A DNA stretch of 19,528 bases from Pholiota molesta (lineage: Eukaryota > Basidiomycota > Agaricomycetes > Agaricales > Strophariaceae), in assembly GCA_014925825.1 (NCBI GenBank), contig JACGCK010000500.1, positions 1-19,528 on the forward strand. Reading direction: 5' to 3'. The notes beneath the pieces were generated by a model. The model ran no database searches, was not told where the DNA came from, and saw nothing but the letters and a program-made list of their open reading frames with translations. Each line of letters opens with the position of its first letter. The stretch's first letter is position 1. Position numbers and translations under genes: made by a program. Below are positions 11,501 to 19,528 of this stretch, piece after piece.

Positions 11501-11961
11501 TCACTTCCGCCTTATATCCTTCGCCCTGGGCTGTTGAGGCGGGACGAAGTTTTTCGCACGTCGGAAGAGCAGGACGTGTGGTTCAGGAGCTTGTAACGTG
11601 AGTCACGAGCAATGTGTGTAGATTATACACAAACATACCATGAACTTCATAATGTTCCCAACCAAGACTTTGAGTGATGCCGATTCCTCTCCATTCTGCC
11701 TCCGTGAGCAAGCGAAGTACGCCAGAATCGTCAGGATTGAAGTATTCCTTCGGAACCATCTTCAGGAGTTGTTTAGGCAGAATAACGTGACGGTATTCAA
11801 ACTCATCATCTGAATACCGATCTGAATAATGAATCCTATAGATGTAAATTAAAGTAAAAACTTTGGATTGAGTAGTGGTGATCTTACTTTTCAATGTATT
11901 CCTCCAGTTTACGGGCCATCTCCTTCTGTTGTGCAGTCTGAGAGGGTTGAGCAGTCGCCAT
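11501..11961 (-). CDS. CKS1: Cyclin-dependent kinase regulatory subunit Cks1/Suc1
   Basis: Small adaptor that binds cyclin-dependent kinase and phospho-threonine sites, promoting multisite phosphorylation at mitotic entry and exit. Minus-strand exons are 11961-11888, 11835-11639 and 11589-11501, giving 119 residues with all phases matching and no frame problem. The sequence shows the family core in order: [20 protein letters not shown] near 25-44, an [20 protein letters not shown] block, and the hallmark [12 protein letters not shown] that forms the beta-hinge region and can mediate strand exchange. The length is close to fission yeast Suc1 (113). The N-terminal ~15 residues are Gln-rich; the C-terminal extension is basic and ends in RRK. 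It is divergent from MER3, sharing a short promoter, and convergent with the peptidase gene. The last exon is short and easily missed by gene prediction. Confidence 0.97.
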
Positions 11962-12212
11962 TGCTATTTCTATAGGTTGTCACTTCGAAGGGTGGATGGT
12001 ATTGGGTGGATTCGGTTGTTCAATCACGAATTATGGAGAAAGATTGGGTTCAAGATGGCGTCGAGTTGCTAATTTACGCGCCCGTCACAGTCACGAAACA
12101 AAGAACAGATCACGTGAACAGACGCGTCGCCCAAATCAAGTCACGTCTTTTCTACGAGTTACAATTCCTTCCCCTTGACCCCAACCTAAACATTGTCTTC
12201 CAAACAGTTTCA
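11962..12212. promoter_or_regulatory. Shared divergent promoter of CKS1 and MER3
   Basis: Only 251 bp separate the two start codons. The region contains ACGCG at 12076-12080, CACGTG at 12111-12116 and GACGCGTCG at 12121-12129. ACGCGT is the MluI cell-cycle box used by MBF in yeasts to drive late-G1 and premeiotic S-phase genes; CACGTG is an E-box. This site set fits a cell-cycle gene paired with a meiotic gene. The motifs are seen directly; their function here is inference. Confidence 0.55.
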
Positions 12213-15200
12213 ATGGATGATGAATACTACGACTCCATTGATATGTATGATACTCATGGAAACTCCTATTATGAACAGGCATTCCACCCAAATCGAAGCA
12301 TCTCAAGCCCCAAGCAGTTGGATGATTTTTTCTACGAAGCGTCTGATGATATCAGTGAGTATATGCGCGCCAAAATATGACTGGCATCCATTCATTGCAA
12401 TAGCTTCCTCACCATCACCTATGCCAACGTTCCACACGAGTCATAATTTGCTTGATGAGGCACAAGTATACTCACAATCGGCCAGACTAATGAATAATTC
12501 TGAGAATAATTTCGCTTTGTCTCGGAAGGAATCCTCTAAAATGAATTCCATATCTCGTAAGCTGGGATTTTGGCTCGCATCTCGTGTTTTGTCGTTGGTT
12601 TGACTGCCATTTGACCGCAATTTTTACTATTTCATGCCGTGCAAAAGAGCAATCACACTATCGCAGCGAACATATGCATATGCTAGGTCCTAATCTCTGG
12701 CAGGAAAACTCTTATCCCACCTCTCAACCCCGACAACAACAACATGTTCTCAGCCAAACACGAAACATAAATTCCACGAACTCTAAGCCCGTCCCAAGAA
12801 ATTCCCATGGCATTCGACTGCGTCCAGTCTCAGACTTACGTGCGTTGGTTTCATGTCATTTCCGCAAAGTTATTAACATGCATGTATTCATCCTGACTAT
12901 AGCTGACATCTATCGAAGCATTTTTAAATTCGGAGTCTTCAATGCAGTACAATCTAAGTGTTTCGATGAAGTACGCTCAAGCATTCTTAGAACATTGTCA
13001 ATTAATCATTTTCTATTCCAATTAGGTGATGACCGACGATAAAAATCTCGTAAGCTTGGCTATTAGATTCTTTACTTTCATTCTGACACTGTCGACAAAT
13101 CCAGGTCGTCAGCGGTACGTGATGATGCAAATGACGGTGGTAACACGTTCTGACTTCTCTTCTCGACCGATTAGCTCCAACTGGTAGTGGAAAAACAGTG
13201 CTTTTTGAATTGGGTTTGATACGGATGCTTGAAAGAAGCAAAAGCTCGGGGAAGACATTCAAATGCATTTATGTCGCACCAACCAAAGTAGTTCTAAATG
13301 TTACTCTACTCCTCTTGAGCTTACTGTTCTATTTAGGCATTGTGTTCAGAGAGATTTCAAGATTGGGCTGCAAAATTTGAACCATGGGTTTGAAATGTCA
13401 GAGGCTGAACAATTCGCTTCCATGCAGAGCTTTCTGAATAGCAGTTACCATAGGCTGCGAGTTCACGGGTGATACTGTTGTTATTGGAAATAATGCATGG
13501 GGAGATGCAAAGAATGCGACAATCATGTAGGTTTTCCTCCGGTACTGTCAGGACACGTACTCATCTGTCGTTTCGGTCAATCCAGAGTTACTACTGTACG
13601 TTCTCGAAGAACATTAGATGTCATCTTTGGCCCACTTTGACACGGTTTCTATCGATAGTGTGAAAAGTGGGACAGCTTGACACGGAACTGGTATTTTGCT
13701 TTTCCTGCTATGGATTTCCTGTTTTATAACCATGTAATAATTCGACAGGTTTGAGCATGAACAGATTTTGTCCCAGATTCAGTTGTTTTTGGTGGACGAA
13801 GTAAGTCACCAAGGTAATCGATTTTTATAATTTTTTCTTGAATTTGATTTTCAGGTTCACATTCTGAATGAGTCTCGTGGAAGTGCTCTCGAGGTAGTCA
13901 TATCACGTATGAAGCTTCGGGGGTCATCGATTCGTTTCATTTTTGTTTCGGCGACTGTCCCAAACATCCAGGATGTTGCCCTGTGGATCGGAAGTGGCAT
14001 AGGGCCGTCGGTGCCAGCTCAAGTTTATGAAGTATGTTGAATTCGATTAGACAGATCGCTCCCTTAAACTTACTATCAACTTCTTCAGTTTGGCGAAGAA
14101 TACAGGCCCTGTCAACTCACACGACATGTTATTGGTATCCCTCGCAGAAACGGACAAAATGACTTTCAATTTGCCAAACTTCTTGATTTCAGACTATTTT
14201 CCATTCTGCAGCAACTCTCTGTTGGAAAGCCTATTCTAGTGTTTTGTGCTACTAGGAAAGGTAGGCATATCTGATATCATACTTTTATCGAAACCAGAGT
14301 TGATTCCGTTCAGGGGCGTTCGGAACCGCAGAACAATTAATGAAGGAATTCTTGGAAAGTGAAGAAAAAAGTAACCTTACCTTGGTCGCGCCCCTCAAGG
14401 TGAATTATCCTGGCATCTATCACCCCAAATAATGTGTCTCAATGTGTTGGGAAAGGTCAACTCATAGCTTCTGTGATAAAAGGCTCGACGGTGTGTTGGA
14501 TATGTTGTGTTTTGAATCGGCTAATTGATACCTCCTTAAAAGAGCTTGCGAATGTCGGAATTGGAGTGCACCATGCTGGTCTTGTAATGGATGATCGCAA
14601 AGCCACTGAACAGCTCTATCTGAAAGGGACACTTCGCGTGCTCATAGCGACATCGGTATGTATACAAGTGTTATTTTGCTATTTCCAATTGATTTTTTTC
14701 TGAAGACTTTAGCGGTTGGTGTAAATCTGCGTACACATAATCTCTCTAGGTACTACCATCGTATGCTCATATATTTATCATTCCTATAGCTGCCCAAATG
14801 GTTGTTATAAAGGGAGTGCACACATTCCAAAATAATTTGTCCAGAGAGTACTCCGATCTTGATATTATGCAGATGCTGGGCCGAGCTGTAAGTGATTTTT
14901 TGCCAGAGAATTGATGCTAACTTTTGCGTAGGGTAGACCTCAATTCGGTAGGTACCAATTCAAAGTTCGTGATCAAGTTACTTATTTTCTTTCTTTCTTT
15001 TACCAGACAAAGAAGGCATATCTGTCATTCTCTGCGAGAGCGACTTAGAGCATAAGTATAGAGCTCTAGCCCAAGGAAACACCATTCTGGAAAGCTCCTT
15101 GCATATTAATTTAGTCGAGCACTTGAATTCAGAAATTGGACTCAAACCATCAGCGACGTCGAAACTGCCAAAACGTGGCTTCGAAGCTCATTCCTGTACC

Positions 15201-18200
15201 AGAGGATGCAAAGAAATCCCAAGTTCTATTGCTTGAAGTCAGAAGGGGACAATGAAACGAGGTCTCACCAGGAGAATATCAACGATATCATCCGGGACAG
15301 CATAGAGCAATTGAAGAAATCAGAGCTTATTCACCACGTAGAGAATGGCAACGACGTTGGGAAACTAAGTTCGACGAAATATGGGGAGATTATGAGCAAA
15401 GTATGTATCATCTTGTACTCAATTAATTCCGACACTAATATATTCATCATCCGTCTAGCTCTACATTCGTCGAGCAACTGTGAGCATGTTCTACAGATCT
15501 ATTTCATATCCATGATGTTTATGCCCTTCCAGATGGATATCCTTCTAGCGATACCGAAGCAAGCGAGTCTACGAGATGTAGTGAGTCATAAAGAATGATC
15601 TGCAAAGCTGTCTTGGCCAATGATATTTCATAGTTAGAAGGAATTTGTGGAGCAGAGGAGTTTGTACTTTCTCTTTACAGTTCGGATGCGGGGAATAATC
15701 ATAGGCGTGGAATAGATTTCAGGATGTCAAGTTGCGAGCGTCAGAGAGAGCGGTGTGTCATTTACTTTTAATTTACTATATGTCGAGTCCGCTCAATGAT
15801 ATTATAGAGCTTCAACAAACTGAAGAAGGACCCTGACATTCGTTTCGAAGTGACCAAAAAGGTGGAATCGACAACCAACAAGGTCTTCCTACTTGTGCAG
15901 GTCTATCTTTCGACAGCTCAATCCTGTATCTAGAAATTCACGTCTTTTCATAGGCAGTCTTGGGTGGAATCAACCTACACGAGTACAAGAGCCCAGATAG
16001 TCAACCTCAACTGGAAGCCTTCTGTATCTTCAAACATATTGCGAGGATAGCACGGGGTATTCTATCCTTCTACCTGCTCTGCACTCTATCTCACTTGTCC
16101 CTTTGTAGCTTTCCTTGACGTGGCTGTCGCCAAAAAAGATGGTTCTACCATCAAATACGCGCTGGAACTGTAAGGTTTTCTGCTTGACTTCTGTTTTTTT
16201 TATGAATATTTATCCGATGTCCAACTTAACAGACTTCGTTGCCTATCCGCAAAGGCATGGGAAGATCGAGCGATTGTTCTCAGGCAAATCGAGCAAATGG
16301 GAGAAAAATCGTGAGTAATTCGTATGGCCACTTCAGATAATATAATTCGATATGGATACGGACTAACAATCACTTCGTTACAGGATCAAGGTAAATTTGC
16401 TTGAGTGGTATGAGACTCAAACAAAACAGTTGAACAATTAGGTTCTGGCGGAGCATGGCATCACGTCGATCGCTCTATTGCGCAAGCAGAACCCACTTAG
16501 AATTGAAACGGTAGGATGAATTTTTGAAAAGCCCCTGTCGCATGTTTGACTATTATTCAGCTTCTCAATCGACGACCTCCTTTTGGCTTAGATGTTCTTG
16601 CATCTGTTGCAGACCTGCCCCAGTACACCCTTTCGATCAAAGAGACTGATGTACACTCAGACGGAGGAAAGAACCCAGTTCAGGTCGATCTCCATATCGA
16701 GTGCAGTTTATTGGAAGAAAAATCAATGAATTTCCCCAAGACGAGAAAGCAAGGGATGCGGAGATTTCAAACAACAGCCGTCTTGACTCTGACATCTGAT
16801 TTGGATCTTATTGATCTTCGTCGTATTCCGTAAATCACAGATGGCAAATCATGCACAATTCATCCCGCTGATCCAAATCCACAGAACCAAAGCACTGAAG
16901 GGCGGCAAGTCTTTTGATGTAACAGCAGAATTAAAGAAGCCAAGTCAAAGCGTCATCGTCATTATAACTTCGGTGAGCATCGATAAACCCGCTCGCATAT
17001 TTTTTTAAACGAGACGTTTTGCATTCGTTTTTTATATATATAGGAAACCATTGCCGGAGTTGGTTTGCAACAACTGTATAAACCAAGTATTTCATCAAGT
17101 GAATACCCTGTATTGGATACGCGTCCCATTTCATCCATAGTCAGTGGGATTCAAACATTGGACTAAATTTAGGTTGACCGTGAATTTGACAGGACATGGA
17201 TCTCGTCGGATTGGAAGATGATCCTGATTTTTGGAATATGACGTTGGATAGTAGCAGTGCTGTTGGTATCGGGCCTGTTAAATCCGAAATCATACAAGGT
17301 AGATCTTGTCGTACTTAGCTTTCCAACGCTGACCCGTATGCTCTTAGAATCAGAGGGATTGAAGAAACCATGCAGCCCAAACGAGTCGTTACACCAACGT
17401 CGAGTCGTTGAGAAGTCCAAACGGAAAGAACTGGGAGCCCAAGACCCGGTCCGACGGAACATATGAATGCAATCATCTTTGCAAAGACAAAACAAATGCC
17501 GACACCTCTGGTATGACAACCGGAATGGCTCCTTGCACTTACCGAATTAATCGTTTTCATTAGCTGCCGGGAGGCCTAACACAGCCGCCAACGTCAAAAG
17601 TGAAAGGACAACTTTCTCAAGAACTTCCTAGTAAATCTGTTTCAAGTCTTCAAAGGCCTCATACCCATTCGCATAAATCCGTGATAAGAAGCAATGAAGC
17701 GAAAAAACATGAAAGCTTTGTATTCAATCCATGAACGTACTCAAACTACTCAAATCTCGAACTTGTTGAAGGGAAGAGATTGAAACTAGAGTCAGCTCCG
17801 ACATTGAAGCGAAAGTTCGCTCTCCTATCGATTACAACATCTCCTTCACGCAATTGGCAGATAATGGACCTGATAATCCTATGCTAAGCTTTTCTGAGGG
17901 CGATTCTGACGATCTTCCTGAAGCTATCCTACCTTTGCCGAGAACTTCATATGGTCAGCAAATGCTAGGTACATACATACGCCATCTTCATAAATAAAAG
18001 TTCTTACTTCCTATATTTATAGAGAAGCCGGGCACACCCTTAGAGAAGAGAATAGAGCCCAGCCGCCCCAACAAACGAGTGAAATGTGACCCTGTTGATA
18101 AGGTGAGTGCATAACACTGTTATGAGGCAAATTAATTCACGATGCAAGAACAGACCACGGCGACTTCAAGAAAGAGAAACGTCCTTTTCTTGGATGCGTC

Positions 18201-18579
18201 AGAGAGCGACAATTCAGTTGAAATAGTGACTCCCGTCAAATCAGTCAAGGCTTCCACAGATGCACAACGACATTTAAAGAAAGGAGAAAAAGACGGGAAT
18301 TCCGTAGTTTCCGTTCAAGAACTGGCTACGCACTCCAAGGACTTGAAGCAATTTCTGCTTCCATCTCCAGCGTCTTGTGCAATTACTACCTCGAACTTCG
18401 ATCACGATGTCGACATCTCTGCAACTGTAGCTGACGATGTACAGAATATTAGTGGCCCGCCACAGGAGGAGCATTTGGACGAGACAAACGACGAATTCGC
18501 CGAATTGGATGCGTGGCTGCAAAGCGAATCCGTCGAAATTTGTAGGCTGCCCTCTTCAGATTTGACAGTGACCTGGTAG
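12213..18579 (+). CDS. MER3: Meiotic DNA helicase Mer3/HFM1 (several single-base frame breaks)
   Basis: Ski2-like 3'-5' helicase that extends and stabilises joint molecules during interfering meiotic crossovers. I resolve about 39 exons, roughly 1404 residues once indels are allowed for. Domains: acidic/low-complexity N-terminus (exons from 12213); Walker A APTGSGKT near 197-204 (13105-13198); DEVH near 309-312 (13795-13860); SAT near 342-344; VGIGVHHAGL (14557-14583); QMLGRAGRPQF near 540-550 (14867-14946); Sec63-like domain with LSAKAWEDRAIVLRQIEQ and EHGITSIALLRKQ (15200-16830); a C-terminal zinc finger of pattern CxHxCx5CxHxCC (17470-17570), typical of HFM1/Mer3; and a Ser-rich tail to 18579. 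Exons of 10 (13105-13114), 10 (13586-13595), 16 (14932-14947) and 7 nt (16384-16390) encode conserved residues. Frame breaks lie at about 13385, 14365-14370, 15144-15146, 17408, 17494-17496, 17573 and 17796. An in-frame TGA at 17732-17734 in the tail is unexplained. Confidence 0.93.
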
Positions 18580-18667
18580 ATTGTATCCTGCATGTTAATT
18601 ACAACCAAAAATGAGCTAAATTATGTATGGTATGGGGATATAAAATGCGCGACGTAAGTTAGGAAGT
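18580..18667. other. Short gap between convergent MER3 and TIM54 genes
   Basis: Only 88 bp separate the two stop codons, so the transcripts' 3' ends very probably overlap. The gap is AT-rich and holds nothing else visible. Confidence 0.5.
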
Positions 18668-19528
18668 TTAGGAAGATCCAGTATCTTCATCATCCTCGGG
18701 ATCAACGAAGATTTTCAAAGCGCTCCTAAGCCGTTCATCCCACTGAACATTATTGGTTGGCTTGATCATCTCCCAACCCGCAACATCATCTCTCCATCTT
18801 CGCTCTTTCTTCAGCCTTTCAGCCCGAAGTTCAACCTCTGTCGGAGGAGGGTTCTCATATTCTTCCTTAGTTGGTTCGCGCGTGCCTCGAGCAAGTTCGC
18901 GAGCGGTGGCTAATTTTTTGGGAAGGGCCTCGTAGTATTTCTGCCGAATTTTATCTGTGTCTTCAGCGAACGTGTTCAAAGACTTCTTATAATAGCTCTC
19001 CGCTTGCTTGTCAAAGTCCAAATCGCCGTGATTCGCTGATTGCGGCTCTTCCGTCGTAGGAGCAAAAGTCCCTGTGAATTCAGGAACATCCAGCGATCGG
19101 GTATTATGTTTAACCAAGCGATATCCTGCCTCCGCACCAGACCGGACTTTGTGCCTCTGGTTGAAGAAACCCCAAATCATGAGAGGGATTTGGCTGATAC
19201 CAATATAGTTTGTGAAGGGTACAAGGAGAAGTGGAGGTAGTGGCGGTATGGAAGATGGTGGTGTCGAGGAATCAGTAGTCTGTGGTTCTGGTGATGAGGG
19301 GCGCGTTTGCAGAGCGGAGAATATGGGGGAGGTTTGGGGGAAATGGGCAAAGACTTGGAATGGGAAGTCTCTGAGGGGGAGGCGTCACTACCAAGGTCTT
19401 GAGGCTCTTCGGGCTCGTCGAAATGGGGTCGTTCTCTAGAACACGAGAAAGTTCTTCGTCTGGGTCTATTTTCGCAAGTCCTGTCGTCCAGCCTTTACAG
19501 ACTCCCGCCATATATATCCTTGAACGTG
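18668..19528 (-). CDS. TIM54: Mitochondrial inner-membrane import subunit Tim54, C-terminal part (5' end outside the window)
   Basis: Tim54 is a fungal subunit of the TIM22 complex, which inserts carrier proteins into the mitochondrial inner membrane; most of it faces the intermembrane space. Read on the minus strand, 19500-19430 gives KGWTTGLAKIDPDEELSRVL. An acidic Pro/Ser-rich stretch follows (EPEEPQDLGSDASP). Next come PPLLLVPFTNYIGISQIPLM and a WGFFNQRHKVRSGAEAGYRL block (about 19225-19110). The charged C-terminus has RRWRDDVAGWEMIKP and VQWDERLRSALKIF, ending at the stop at 18668-18670. No intron is needed between 19430 and the stop. Two single-base losses in G runs of the plus strand (19425-19428 and 19375-19379) break the frame. 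The N-terminal membrane segment and start lie beyond the right edge. Family assignment rests on motif recall, not alignment. Confidence 0.82.

Noticed and set aside
14434..14703. Continuous open frame across 14434-14703 taken as a single MER3 exon.
   Set aside because: Only its end matches the helicase. Splitting it by an intron at 14491-14542 gives DKRLDELANVGIGVHHAGL, the expected sequence, in correct phase.
12213..18579. MER3 as a decayed pseudogene.
   Set aside because: Walker A, DEVH, SAT, motif VI and all zinc-finger cysteines are kept, splice sites are intact, and the same type of one-base lesion hits unrelated genes nearby; sequence error is the simpler reading, though the TGA at 17732 keeps some doubt.
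1..19528. CRISPR array, tRNA, rRNA, or a biosynthetic or defence cluster.
   Set aside because: No regularly spaced repeats or RNA-gene signatures were seen on either strand, and the neighbouring genes are housekeeping or meiotic with no shared pathway.

Overview
The window is nuclear DNA of a filamentous fungus, most likely a mushroom-type basidiomycete (Agaricomycetes). The evidence is dense short introns (about 45-70 nt, GT...AG), closely packed genes on both strands, and fungal-type proteins (STE23/IDE peptidase, CKS1, MER3 helicase, TIM54). The group is inferred from gene structure and protein character, not from a search.

Layout: (1) 1-218, short unassigned flank. (2) About 219-2724, a large imperfect palindrome with two ~1.2 kb inverted arms around a ~60 bp centre and no convincing gene; probably a transposon-derived fold-back structure. 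(3) 3006-6642 (+), a five-exon gene for an unrecognised ~1139-residue protein with one membrane segment near its C-terminus. (4) 6979-11195 (+), an insulin-degrading-enzyme/Ste23 M16 metallopeptidase in 15 exons. (5) 11501-11961 (-), CKS1, the Cdk regulatory subunit, in three exons. (6) 12213-18579 (+), the meiotic crossover helicase MER3/HFM1, which I resolve into about 39 exons including exons of 7, 10, 10 and 16 nt. (7) 18668 to the right edge (-), the C-terminal part of TIM54, a subunit of the mitochondrial TIM22 inner-membrane import complex.

CKS1 and MER3 are divergent and share a 251 bp promoter region. It carries ACGCGT and ACGCG (MluI cell-cycle-box-like) sites and a CACGTG. The same nonamer GACGCGTCG lies upstream of the unrecognised membrane-protein gene. 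This would fit cell-cycle or meiotic expression, but it is inference from motifs.

The most consequential observation is technical. The peptidase, MER3 and TIM54 each lose frame by single-base indels, nearly all deletions and mostly in homopolymers, while flanking codons and splice sites remain family-like. I read this as sequence or assembly error rather than decay of three unrelated conserved genes. Automatic annotation of this window would fragment or truncate these genes. I found no convincing new defence, mobile or biosynthetic system.
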